Below, in pieces: positions 23,711-35,780 of a stretch of 64,000 bases of DNA. The translations under genes and the position numbers were made by a program. The number at the start of each line of letters is the position of its first letter. Within the stretch, counting starts at the first letter, position 1. The notes beneath the pieces were generated by a model that saw only the letters and a program-made list of their open reading frames with translations, was not told where the DNA came from and did no database searches. The stretch spans positions 1,736,001-1,800,000 of the forward strand of contig JAHYIO010000004.1 of NCBI GenBank assembly GCA_020543525.1. The letters run 5' to 3'. Origin of the DNA: Coriolopsis trogii (Eukaryota; Basidiomycota; Agaricomycetes; Polyporales; Polyporaceae).

Positions 23711-24390
23711 GGCGAGTGTAGCAAGAAAAGGTGAAGATGTCGCGGTGCGAAGAGAGGGAGGTCCGTGGCCTGTGTACAAGGAGTGATTGCTGCAAGCCAA
23801 CTGGTTATGATATGAGCGCTAGTATTGGTACCCGAGGAAGCCGAAGACTCCGCATATGGGTCTGACGCACACCATGAGACGAAGTCAGCACCAATGAGCT
23901 TTGGCGTGACGCACCTTAAGTTAGTTTAACATTCGTTCACCTTGGCGCGATGGGCTTTGGAGCAATCACCTTGAGGAATACTATCAGCGCGAGGGTTCAT
24001 GAGCGACGCGTAGTAGCGCGCAATGCTTACCAAATAAAGAGACCACGAGAGTACATCTGTAACAACATGATGCCCGTTAACGTCAGTGATGCAGAGGATA
24101 TACTACCGCTCGCTATGTGATGCTTCGCCGCCAATATTGTTCGCCGGACGTATGAATATATCCACACTCACTCGTTCAGTAAGCCGTCGAGCACTCAGCC
24201 CATGAGGTTCGAACGGTTCATAGACAGGCACGTCAGCTCGGAGCCGGAAACGGGGTGGTATATCAAGCTACACAAGACAAGCTATACAAAACATCAACCT
24301 ACTAGCACAGCACACGAACCACGACTCACGTCATAACACACCAAACTTCGAAGCTCCCCCTGCAGTCAGGAAAGACACTCCTTTTCCACC
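23711..24390. other. Intergenic region
   Basis: 5' flank of the F-box gene and 3' flank of the sugar transporter. No gene or repeat identified. Confidence 0.45.
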
Positions 24391-26708
24391 TCACTCCTTC
24401 TCCTTCACGTTCTCGTCGTCCCGCAAGCTCCCCTCCGCGCGCCTCTCCGCGTCGACGCGGGCCCGCTCCGCCTCCTCCTTCATGCGCCTGAAGTTCTCCT
24501 CCTCGTCCCACACGAACGGACTCTTGCTCATGAACAGATAGTCCATCTCCTCCAGCGTCCGGTTCGCCGTCTCCGGGTAGAACGCCCACACGAGCGGGAT
24601 GCTCAAAAAGTTGATCGCCCCGAACACGTGCAGCGTGTTCTCCCCGATCCGGTTGAACATCACCGGGTTCAGCAGCGTCAGCCAGCCGTTACCTGCGTTT
24701 CACAGAACCACAAACACGTCAGCCCGTTTGCGCGTCCGATCGACCAAAGGGAGGGAAACGTACCGATAGACCAGCCGACGACGCCGAACGCGTTCCCCTT
24801 CGCGCGCACCTCGAGCGGGAACGTCTCGGTCGGGTACACCCACGGGATCGTGAGCCACGTCGCGCCAAAGATGAACGTGTACGTGAACACGAACAGCGCC
24901 GCCGCCCCGCCGTACTGCGCCGCCTTCTCCGGGTGCTCCTTGAGCAGGCGCGCGAACACCCCGGCGAGGATGAGCGAGATGCCCTGCCCGACCGCGCCCC
25001 ACCAGAGGCCGATGCGGCGGCCGAGGCGGTCGATGGTCACCACGGCGAGGAGCGTGCTCAGGCAGTACGTGATCTGGGATGCGCGAGGAGGGAAGAGAAG
25101 TCACGAAGTCAGCGAAGGCAGGATATCGAAGCAAGGGGCAGGCACGCGGGGGGACATAGGGGTTTGGGAGTGCCATGGTGGGGGTGGGAAGGGCCCACTT
25201 ACGTCGTTGAGGCCTGAGAGCCATTGCGCTTTGCGAGCACCGTAGCCGGCTTCGGCGAAGATCGTAGGGGCGTAGACGGTGATGGCAGCGATGCCCACCC
25301 ATCTGGAGACATCGTATGCATGTCAGTTAGCCGGCGTGGCGAAACGTAAAAGACACAAAGGGAATACGCACTCCTGAACGATTTGGAGCCAGACGGAGAG
25401 TTGGACACGCCGGGCGACGTGGAGCCCATCGTCGTGAAGACCGAAGAACATGGAGATGTATGAGTTGCGCTTGGAGTGCTCTTTCTCAAGCGAGACGGTC
25501 GCGACTATGTCTTCGTACTCGCGCTGCGCCTGCGGAGCTTCGATGCTTCCGTCCTCAGACCGCAAGCGGCCAAGGATACTCCGCGCTTCGTCGACACGGC
25601 CCATCTTGATGAGCCACCGTGGTGATTCTAATTTATTTTATGTCAATTATGAGCCAAACCAAGGGCATGTGTGAATGAGCTCACCAGGCATGAAAGGAAT
25701 GCAAGCCTGAAGTTGGTCACAACATAAGTTCTATCGAAGTCTCGGATCAACGGACAAACACACACCATGAATGCAAGAACAGGGACAATCTGGAATGCGA
25801 TCGGGAACTACAAACACAGAGAATTCAGTCATCTGCGCGCCGGCAAGCGGTCGAAGTCACGCACCCTCCAGCGAACCTGTGAGGAGCCGTCACCGACAAA
25901 GCCCAGCGCGAACTCTAGCCAGTACGCGACCACGACGCCAAAGATGTTGAGCGTGAATTCGCTTGCGATGAAGGCGCCGCGAGACGTGTGCGACGCCACT
26001 TCCGCACTCCACACGGGGACTATAGCGTTGAGGTAACCAGTGCCGATGCCGTTGATGATACGTGCACAACACATCCTAAGTCATGACGTCAGTGAAAACT
26101 TGATCCAACGACGACAAAGCCTTGACACGAACCATGCGATGTTCTGTGCTGAACACTGAAGGGCGGCACCGAACAAAACCCACAGGCTTCCCTATACGTA
26201 TACGGCGATGAGTCTAGTATGGGAGAGGTGGCAAACTAGATACATACCACGAGCATGGTCTTGATTCTCCCAAGACTGCAATCGAATGTTAATCACGGAG
26301 TCACTGTGAGGTTAGGTGAACGTACCGGTCACCGAGGACACCACCCATCAAACATCCTATGAGTGTGCCGAGATAATAGATGCTGACAATACCACCTTGG
26401 CGTGTTGGTTCGGTGATATGTGCTACATAGCCCTCTGAAGGGCCTTCGTACCTGTCAAGAGCGGATGTCAGGCGGGCACACGACAGTGCATGGTATGGAG
26501 AGGATGACTTACGTCGAATATCCGAGCTTCATGACCTGAACGTAGTCTGGGGAGGTGTTCACACCTCCCATCATGCCTTGGTCATAGCCGAAGCTGCAAA
26601 GTATTCAAACCAAGTGGAATGTCAAGACAAGCGCAAAACTCACAAGAAAATTGCGAGTCCTGCGACAGCGTTGATAGTATAATACAGTCGTCTACCGGTG
26701 AGAACCAT
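24391..26708 (-). CDS. MFS sugar transporter (hexose/sugar porter family)
   Basis: Twelve exons: 26708-26644, 26593-26513, 26451-26326, 26275-26248, 26191-26133, 26075-25865, 25807-25766, 25706-25685, 25627-25372, 25302-25203, 25073-24764 and 24692-24391, giving 533 residues. Sugar-porter signatures appear in order: GYDQGMMGGV in the first membrane helix, GGVLGDRLGRIKT (the GRR/GRK-type loop), RIINGIGTGYLNAIVPVWSAE (corresponding to the RxxxGxG...PxYxxE motif), PESPRWLIKMGR after helix six, IDRLGRR after helix eight, and YPETANRTLEEMD after helix twelve. The C-terminus is charged and cytosolic. The expected function is proton-coupled or facilitated sugar uptake at the plasma membrane. The specific substrate cannot be read from sequence. 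An in-frame AG just before the ATG leaves open a further 5' exon. Confidence 0.92.
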
Positions 26709-26854
26709 ATTGTCGTTCTAGAGTCGTTGTAGTAGCGTAACAAGGAGGTATGCACAAAGATGAGCAGAGGTCCCAGAAGTCGACAAGGCCTGGTCTTTGA
26801 GACGGGTGTCCGAGTCAGACGAGGGCGCTGGCGTCCGTGGTGGTGGTCGAGAGC

Positions 26855-26861
26855 TTATATA
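26855..26861 (-). promoter_or_regulatory. TATA-like box upstream of the sugar transporter
   Basis: TATATAA on the minus strand lies about 150 bp upstream of the ATG at 26708. GCGGGG motifs within the next 120 bp upstream fit the SYGGRG core recognised by carbon-catabolite repressor CreA/Cre1, but such motifs are common in GC-rich DNA. Confidence 0.4.
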
Positions 26862-29800
26862 GCGAGTAGACGTCGGGAGTCAGCGCTCAGCAAGCCGCTA
26901 TCGCGACCGAACGGCGGGCGGGGAAGAAGCTCGAGAGGCCAAAACGCTTTTCCATGGTCGTCGAGGCCGCATGCGGGGAACGCGGAGCCCCTTGTGACCC
27001 CGGTTCTTCTGCGCCTCTGCCGTCATTGCATGTGCGATTACTGCCGGACCGCCCACCGGAGACTGGTTTGAGGGGACGATCAGGACAGAAAACATCATGA
27101 GGAGTTGATAAGCACGGTAAGAAATGGGGAGCTCGCTGGTGGTGGTGACGTCGATCTCTGAAACGAGTGTTCCGTACGCGAGAGTGTGGCGCCACCGCGT
27201 CGGCATGCAGAGCTTGAATACCGCATCGGCGCATCGCAGAGCCAGCTTACACGTACAGCGCACGTACGTCGCCCTGGCTGGTGGCGGCTGGCCTGCAGAT
27301 AGAACGCGTCTCTGCAGGAACTCTCTCCTCGCCGCTGTCTTCGCCAAATCTTCCTCAGTCCTCGAGTTCACTTGCAGGACGGCATCCCACCGACGCCGTT
27401 GTGGCGCGAGAACATATCTTCGCGTAGGCGCCGGCACACCCCGGCACACGCAGCTTCGGCCCGCAGATCCCGCCAAACAGGACGATCGTCGTTTGTCAAT
27501 GTGAATGCGTCGACGCAGCGCCAAATTGTCAAAGTTCAGTGTCTGGAAGATCGTTGCGAAACGATAGTGGTGGTCGAAGGCCAAGATACCCCACGGGCGG
27601 GAAGTTGAACGAGATTCGCTCGCTGTAGTTTGTTTGTGGCTGTATTGTCCCGGCGTCCATACGTCGGTTCGCGTGCGTCATGGATCCTGGGCGCCTTGTC
27701 TCCCTCCATCCATAACGGCTACTCATCCTATCGGCCACGTATGTAGCATCTTGGCCGCCGTTTGCTACATGTCTATCGGAAACTCATCATCAGCATCCTA
27801 CCACAAAACTGTAGACGAGCGCACCGTCCTATTCCTTCCTTGCCCGGATATGCCACGCTGGCATGTGTACGGTGAGTTGAACGCTTCTAGATCTGTGGTG
27901 GCTCCGCATATACCGCCCACGTCACGCTGTCTTGGCCCACACAAAGACGACGCAGCCATTGCATGGTGTGTGATCACGAAAGTCGTCTAAGACGAGTATG
28001 AATGCGGATATATAATGGACGTCGACACTAACGCTGTTCCAGAAGCGTCGTTCTACCACCACATACAATTCTTAAGCACCCCATATTGGTGAGAGCAGAA
28101 ACATGCTGGGGCCTTCATACTCTTGTCTGACTAATGCTCAATAGGTGTAGACTCGAAATGATGTACGACCCACGAGGGCTCAGCGATGCTGCGACAATGA
28201 GGCAGCAATCCAAGAAGGTGTGTGTTTGTTACGACGCTCGACGTGGGTAGCAGCTCATCGCCTCTAACGTTCAGGGGGTGTGCATCCTTTACAAAAGCAT
28301 ATGTAGAGCACGGCTCCGAACAAAACACATACAAAGAGTCAACGCGGCGCTCCGAAGATTGCAATTCGCGGAGTACGTTGCACGCATACAGTCCATGGAA
28401 CCCCTGATTTGTGAGTCCTCAACTCATGACTGTGACGCTATAAGCGGTGTATGGCATTACGCGCATTCATACGACCAAGTTTTACAAGGGTCTCAGGCCC
28501 CAAGAGGTCGAAGCACTCTCGTTGTACCTTTGCCTCGACCGCTCCAGCTCCTTCTGCGGACTTTGTCGGACAGTTCAATCATCCACAATCCTCGGCCGCT
28601 TCATCCCTCGATTGGTCGCCCTCCGACTTCCCTGTCTCGGGCGTCGTAAAAGAATGCCGATCCTGGGAGCCTCGCCCAAAATGGGGTGCTATTGCGACGA
28701 CCGTCCCTGAAACGATCTCTCGCGCTCTCTTCGACGCCACCATACGTAGCTGGTCACGATCTCGAACATCTGACATGTACGAAGCACCCTTTATTTCTGG
28801 ACGCGCTTCTCACTCTCAGCCTATCTCGACCTCCGGCCACTCGTTTACCTGATAAGGCCTCTCGAAGCATTTACTCCCATCACCACTCACGTTATCTCCG
28901 GCATTCCTAAGCGCCTCCTGTCATTGAACAGACCATCGCCTTTACGAGTATCGACTCTGCCAAAGCCATACCGGGGCACTTGGAAGGAGGCTGAGAGGCC
29001 GATGACTTGGGACGCATCTCACCTTGTGCCTGCCTCCTGGATCGCCCTGACGATTGGAAGAGAATCTCGCCAATATCTGAACTCTGGACTCGAGGCTTGC
29101 GAAAATCCCACAGATCCGTTCTCGACATGACCCTTCAACAGAGCTGGAACTTCGCGGGAAACGTTGCCTCGCCCCCTTACGTTCTCTGTCCGTCTAGCTC
29201 GCCCAACGGATCTCGTGCTTCTCTCCTCTCTGGAATACGCCCAGCCGATGCCTCTGCCCCTCTCACGCTGCTTCTCGCCCACATCCGGGTGCACTGCGTC
29301 ATCCCAACGTTTCGGTCCCCATTGATACCTGGCCGCCTTGGCCGCTCACCAAGCCAGGCAATCACAAGGTGGTGCCTTGGGACCCTCTTCGCGGCTGTAG
29401 CGTGCACTCGTTCTATGAATCCACGGAAAGACGAAGACTCTCAGACCATGACCCGGGCGGACGATGAACGGGCGACAACGAGGTCCCGCGGACGCGTCTC
29501 GAGACGCTCGAGCGGCACCCATCGTATTCGAATTCAGTCACTGTACTGCCAAGCTCTGACTAGTGACTCCCAAGGACTCGAGCACGTACAGCTTGTGCAG
29601 AGCGCTGCCGAGCCTCGCGCGGGCCTTTGGAACGTGCACGGCCGGCTCGCGAGTGCAGTGCAGTGCATACCAAGCCTTGCTTGCACGTTTTCTGTCCCTG
29701 AGGCCTCCATAGGACTGCGCGCCCGTATACGACGCTTCTTCTGCCGCGCAGCTCGGCCACAGGATCTGTTCATTCTCCTTCTTTCGTCCTAGCCGCGGCG

Positions 29801-30408
29801 TCTTCTCACCACCCACCCAGCCTCGTTTCCTGGCTCGCGCGTCCGTCGTGCATCAGGGCCATTCAAACCGTCCACCGGTCCTGAGCGCACGTCTACAGAG
29901 TTCTGTCCCTCTGGCTCTGTCTCTGTTCTGCGTCCCCGACCGCCCCGATGCGGCGGGCACGATGCTGAAGGTGAAAGGCGAACCGAATCTGGGGCCGCTC
30001 AGATCTCGTTCTCATGGGGTCCGGCGAGGCGAGATTCGATTTGGGCCCGATCTGCGCGTCCCCCCCCCCTCCCCACGTGAATACGGCCGCGTAGATAGCG
30101 CGTACCACCCACCCCGCACAGTGACAGTGACAGTGACACTCACAGGCCTCGTCCTCGGGATCGCGCCTGCAATCAAACTCGCCCCGTCGGATCTCAGGGT
30201 CCTGCAGACAGGCAGCGGCCGTACGATGGCGGTGCCGCGCGTGTTTTTCCTCCTCCCCCAGACGACGACCGGACGAGGCTCGCGCCGCAACCGTCCGGTT
30301 TGTGGAGCGCGAGTCGAGCTAGTGGTGGATGGCAGAGCGATTGGGACTCCGTCGACGGCCGGGCACAAGCACGCCAGCAGAGAAGACGCATGCATGTATC
30401 AAGGCCAA

Positions 30409-30431
30409 GGGGGGGGGGGGGGGGGGGGGGG
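30409..30431 (+). repeat. Homopolymer run of 23 G
   Basis: An uninterrupted G tract, flanked by AAGGCCAA on the left and CTTCTGG on the right. It may form a G-quadruplex. Its exact length may be unreliable in the assembly. Confidence 0.85.
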
Positions 30432-32936
30432 CTTCTGGTGGGAAGAAGTGCAAGAGAACGGGAGAGGGCCTCTCTCACAGTGCGGTGCGTTCCGTTTGGT
30501 AGAGACGTCCGTCCGGCGGGCCGCGCTTCTGCACGTTCTGACCCATCCCGTGGCCGGCCCTCTTCTGTTGTGTGTGTTCTTGCTGCTCTGTTGCGTTGCG
30601 CGTGGGGGCGGGGCGCGGGAACTCGGAGCGCGGGCAGACACGTACAGGGAAGCGAGGGATACGTGATAGACGAGTCCAGGAAGCGAGGCGTGTGAGGTGT
30701 GCGGGATCGTTGGATTCCATTCGTTCGAGGGCGGTTTCTCGAGAGGTTCTGGAGAGACGGGAGGGTGGAGCACCCTGTTCTTGGCGAAGGGGGGAGGGGG
30801 GAGGGGGACCGGTCATGTGTGTCGTACGCCGCTGGCATCTCGTGGACCCATGGATTCCCTGCTCTGCCGCGTCCACTTGGAAGGGTTCGACCGGTCGACG
30901 TTGACTTCGAGACGGTATAGGTAGGAGCTGTGCTCTCTCGTCGACTCGCAGAACTTTAGAGTCGGCGGTTCTTTGGGGGAGAGCGCGCGGGGCTGACTGA
31001 ACTTTCTGTCTAGCTCTTCCTCTCCGCTGCTCATGATCAGGCGGGCCAGAGGGAGCGACGGGAAGGCGTCACGGTGTCCTAGGATTCGGATTACGGCTGA
31101 GCGGAGCGCGGCTGTCCTGGTCACGGACGAACGTATGTATACATATCGCGGTTGGGGGCCATCAACTCGACTCTCGGGGTCTGCCAGACACGAGTACGTG
31201 GGGACGACTACTGGAGGATTCCAGATTAACAGCATACTTTGGTGAGTCGGAGTTACATGACATGTATGAACTTGGCGGGTGTTGTTTTTCGGATCACCAT
31301 CTCGAGGATCGTTGCCGCCGCCGACTGTTGCCCGAATTGGGTAACAGTAGCCGGCCAGCTTGGGCCTCCGTTCAGGTCAGTGGCGTCGAGACGTTGCGAT
31401 CAGTAATTTTGGAGGCGGAGAGGGAGGGCCTCTCGAGTTCTCGCCTGCTCTCGCTCCCTGCATCATCGTCATAACCAATGCTTTGCCCCTGGCTGACCAC
31501 GAACATGTGGGGTTGCCACAGACACAAGAAAGTTGGACATTTTTGCACTGTCAGAGTGGTATCTTCTCTCCTTGTCTGGCGGAGAGAAGACCGTTTGGCG
31601 AACGTGTTCGATCAGGCTCGCACGGCAACCGGCTCTCATTGTTGCAACAAATACGACCACAGAAGTCTGCGGCGGCACGTCTTGCGCGCTACGGGCTTTG
31701 TTCCAGTGTCGGTGGAGAGGGGAGCTCGAGTGTGTCACAACGCATACCTCCCGTTTAGGAGGTGCGTCATCGCCAGACTTACTGCCATTCGCCACGGCTA
31801 AGCAGTCACTCTTGCGGCGGCAAGCTGGAGAAGACCGAGCGAAGAACGAGTCACGACATTCAGGCCCTTTGAGATGTGGAGAAGGCGTTCCGTTGCGGGC
31901 GATCGGGTTTCTAGCGGGATGTGCCGGCGCCAGCGACGCATCAGAAGGAGTTCGGACGTGCTGCGTGGTCGGTGTGGGCAAAGGGCACCGGAACCACGTC
32001 TCGCCATTTGTGGGAAGAGAGCTTATGGCGCGATCTGCCTTGAGGCAACGCCTCGGCGTCCCGTGACGGTGAGTGGGGAGCTGTGTCAGCGTCCGTGTCC
32101 CTCCCCAGACGTTCTCGGACCAGTGTTTGATGCATGGGGCTGCATAGGGAGCAAATGATGACCGGGTCAACGATGGTGGCGCTCGGAATACGGAGCCACG
32201 GCACGAATAGTGCGCCCGGATTGAGCGAGGGCGAAGCTGAGACGGGATCTGGAAGAGGACGCGGGCAGCCATTGCAATCAGGCCTTGTACAGACGGCGCG
32301 CGGTGCCGGAGGAGTGGTAGATGGGCGGGCCGCGGGGCATGCTTGGGTGCGACGACGGTGGGGTGGCGGCGTGATGGGAGTCGCGGGGGAGAGAGGTATC
32401 GAGAGGAGGGTTCTGTACACGCAGAGGACTCGTGAAGGTGGAGGCGAGCGTGTGTGTGGCCTGGGGAGGAGTGTGCCTGGGATGGCAAGAGAGGCCTCAT
32501 CCGAGCTGCGAGAGCGGAGATGCCGGATGGAGGCTAGTGTGGGTGGCCGGGACGACGTCGGCGGAAAATGGTGCGTCTGCGAGTCGGAAAGAGCGAGCAC
32601 TGTCGTCCACACGTGTCTCGTCCGTTGGCTGCCTGTCCGAGGCCCACTCGCGCCGACCGTCACGGACCGCGGCGGCTCAGCTCGGACTCTCGGGACGGAG
32701 AGCGGTAAGCAGCCGTTGTTAGCAGCGATAAGCGTCGGAGTAGCCACTAGTCCCAGCCCTTAACCCAGCGTAAGCCCCGATAATTGAAAAATTCGTTTAG
32801 ATTGCTGGCTCAGCCTGCCTGCTCCCCGGGCAGACGCCGACACTGACGCCGGTCGGGTCTCGTTGCCCTATAACCGTACTCTGATCCTCTGTCCTATCTC
32901 TGCTTCCTCTTCCTGCTCCTCCCTAACGCCCGATTC

Positions 32937-35780
32937 ATGCCCTCCATTCTCAACCTCAAGTTCAAAGTCTGTGCTTGCTGTATGCGCCTCCCACTCCCCG
33001 CCGTGCTCACATTTTCTCCTCCCTCACCAGGGGAACAAGTCCTTCGTGCCGTTCAGTAACCTCAGCGATGCTGACTCTCTGACAAAGACATGGAAGGTGC
33101 GCAGCACCACCCTCTCTCCCCATCCACCCTCCCAACCATCCCCCAAAACTTCCCCAGGTCTGTACCAAGGTCGCCAGCTTCCTGGAGCAGGGCCAGCGAC
33201 TCGAGAACTTGAGCTGGAGACTGTGGCACCTCCAGAACCTCATGGTCGACAGCGACAACGCAAAGTCCAAGCGCGATTTCAAGAAGCTGTCGAAATGCAT
33301 GAGCGACAAGCTCGACAAGGAGAAGGGCAGGTCCGTCCTCGTCCATCCCCCACGCTCCAGTCAATTTTTTTCCTTGCCCCTGACACAGCTCCATTCCGTC
33401 GCTAGGAGCATCGAGGAGCTTCAGGCGCCCGACTTCAAACGCAATCATTCCACCGAGCTCCTGCAGCAACGCGCACTCGAGAAGGAGCGTGAACGCGAGG
33501 CCAGCCAGAATGTCCGCCCCGGCACCATCCACCGCATGCAGTTCACCTTCTCCGTCGACCAGCCCGCGTCCATCGTCGCCTCCGCCGTCCCCACAAAGAA
33601 GCCCGACCTCAAACCCTCCGCCGAGTTCAGGGACCACATGAAGCGCGGACGCCCCTCCACCCGTTCCACCGCCAATGCAACAGAGGACGCCGACGACAAA
33701 GACCAGCCCTTGACTCAGCGCGGCCGCAAGGCCAAGGCCGACGCCAAAGAAGATCTATACCACACCGCCTCCCTCCGCTTCCCCTCCATCTTCTCCAACG
33801 ATTTCGGCCCATCCGCCCTCCTCTACGCCACCCCCACTGTTACGAACCCCATGACCTACGGTGAAGGCGTCGGCCTCTCCACGAATTCCGCCTCCGACGG
33901 CTTCAGCATTGTACGACCTACGATAGAGCTTCCCCTCGATGAGCTCCTCAACGCTGACAGCCCCGGCGGCTGGTCTTCGGGTGGGTATAATCACGCCGAC
34001 GCGCGATCCTCGGAACGCATGGACACTCAGGAAGATGTCGATATGAAGGTCGCCACCTCCGAGACCTCATACTCCCCCCACTCCGCCCGGGCTGAGCCCG
34101 CCGCCGACGATGAGGGCATGCTCAAGTCCGCCGCTCTCCGCAACGCAGCACTCAGCATCGTCGAGGACGTCGTCCCTCGCACCATCACTCCGTCCCGCAT
34201 TGGCCCCAACTCTGGTCCCGGCGCCAACAACTCCACCACCACGAGCAAGCGGCCGTCTTTGAGCGTGCGCACCCAATCGGTGGGCACTCGCTCGACGGGC
34301 CCCAGCGCCACTCCCGTCAATACCTCCCAGCAAAACAGCAGCAGCAACTCTGCTCCCGGTGGCGTGAAGGCTGAATGCTCGAACTGCGGTGCCACTCACA
34401 CTCCCCTGTGGCGCCGCGGCCTCAACGACGAGTTGAACTGCAACGCGTGCGGCCTGTACTGCAAGCTTGTGCGTTACGCTCAGTCCCGACGCAGCTTGAT
34501 GCCTTATTGACGTCTTTACGTCCTTAGCACAAGCGCCCTCGCCCCAAGAGCATGCGGAACAACCACGGTGAAGGCCGCGCCCAAGCGGCGCCCCGTCAGG
34601 AATCTCAAGAAGTTGTCGGTGAGTAAATCCGGACGTCCTACCATTGTTCCCAGCTCACACGATTGTCTGGAGCACAATGCTACAACTGCCACACCACGGC
34701 GACTCCGCTCTGGCGGAAGGACGACGAGGGGAAGACTGTATGTAATGCGTGAGTAAAGATCTTACCAAATTGCGGTCCCAGCGCTCATGGAAGCCTTCTT
34801 CCACGTTCACAGTTGTGGTCTATAGTAAGTGTTGCATCAAGAGAACTAGTAGGATCCCGAATACTGACGGCAAATATAGCTATAAGCTGCACGGTTCGGC
34901 ACGCCCAATCTCCATGAAGTCGGATGTCATCCGCAAGCGGGCACGTCATGACGCTCGCCGTGGCGTTGGCAATGGGTCTTCTGAGACCCCGCCTTCGGCA
35001 AGTCCGGGTGCCAGTCGTCGCGCTTCGCCCAATGCGGAGTCGACGCCGACGCTCGCCCCCGACTCGTCGACCCAGTCGTACGAGAACAGCAACAACGGGC
35101 ACATGGACTACCGCACCTCCATGCAGTCCGAGCTCATGGGTGCGCTCGGCGGGAACGACCAAATGTACGGGAGTCAGTGGAACAACGCGAGCGCGCAGTA
35201 CTTCCCGGGGCCGTACCACCCCGACTACTTGACGCAGAGCTATAGCGTCTCGAACGACGCGTTGCCGTACGCGTCTGGCGACATGTCGGACTGTGATTCG
35301 GGTTCGGAGTCGCGGTCCAGCAAGCGCCGCCGGATGAGCAACGACTCGGCTTCGGAGCCGCCCTCGTCCGCTGTGTCCTACAGCTCGTATTCGGACTCGT
35401 ACACGTCGGCGTCGTCTTCGGCGTCTCATTCTCAGCGCTCGTCTGTCGACTTTCCGTTCAATCCGTACGCGGCGTTCAATATGCTCCGCGGCGGGCCCTG
35501 GCACCCACCTATGCTCCCGCCGGATAAGTCGCCTCACGCGTTCCATCATCATGCGATGTTGTGCTCGGAAGACTCGCCGATGTTCTTCCACCCGCCGATG
35601 GTGTCGAGCGAGGACGCGGACGCGCTCTTTGCTGCTTACCTGCACCCGCCGATGGTCCCGCCCGACGACTCGCCGCCGATGAGCTCGCTGCAGCTCCACC
35701 CTCCCATGATCTCCAACAACGACTGGAAGACGCAAGGCCAGAACGACATGTATGACAACAACGTGATGATGTCGTTTTGA
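32937..35780 (+). CDS. GATA-type transcription factor with AreA-like N-domain and two zinc fingers
   Basis: Eight exons, 32937-32966, 33031-33096, 33158-33330, 33406-34468, 34528-34618, 34673-34748, 34813-34824 (12 nt) and 34880-35780, give 803 residues. Residues about 28-60 (SLTKTWKVCTKVASFLEQGQ, then RLENLSWRLWH) match the AreA/Gaf1-type GATA-like N-terminal domain (PF08550). Finger 1 begins near residue 414 (CSNCGATHTPLWRRG...CNACGLYCKLH) and finger 2 near 477 (CYNCHTTATPLWRKDDEGK...CNACGLYYKLHG). Both have the fungal C-x2-C-x17-C-x2-C spacing and are followed by basic residues for HGATAR binding. The region between is Ser/Thr/Asn-rich. The C-terminal part is Ser/Tyr-rich with four HPPM repeats (35502-35708). 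The N-domain suggests nitrogen regulation, while tandem fingers recall siderophore regulators such as SreA/Urbs1. The inter-finger cysteine-rich motif of the latter is absent. Nuclear location is expected. Confidence 0.9.

Larger units (their letters stand above)
26709..32936. other. Long gene-poor region between the sugar transporter and the GATA factor
   Basis: No gene I can support. 28158-28410 contains two exon-like blocks joined by a GT-AG intron, and 28480-29400 has protein-like fragments in shifting frames (see findings). From 29.9 to 32.9 kb the DNA is very GC-rich, with long open frames on both strands (for example 31469-32500 and 31941-32747, minus) that are Arg/Pro/Ser-biased and motif-free. 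This 3 kb probably contains the promoter and leader of the GATA gene. GATAAG at 32727 and GATAAT at 32776 are potential GATA-factor sites. Confidence 0.4.

Noticed and set aside
16938..26708. Possible metabolic gene cluster (P450, sugar transporter, adjacent pectate lyase)
   Set aside because: No core biosynthetic enzyme, a U6 gene and an F-box gene lie between, and spacing is wide. Proximity looks incidental.
26898..27584. 228-codon minus-strand frame upstream of the sugar transporter
   Set aside because: Arg-rich with no domain, and it covers the transporter promoter. No splice-linked continuation.
31469..32500. 343-codon open frame on the minus strand, and the overlapping 268-codon frame at 31941-32747
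   Set aside because: Both are Pro/Ser/Arg/Thr-biased, overlap each other and plus-strand frames of similar length, and lack motifs. This is typical of very GC-rich non-coding DNA.
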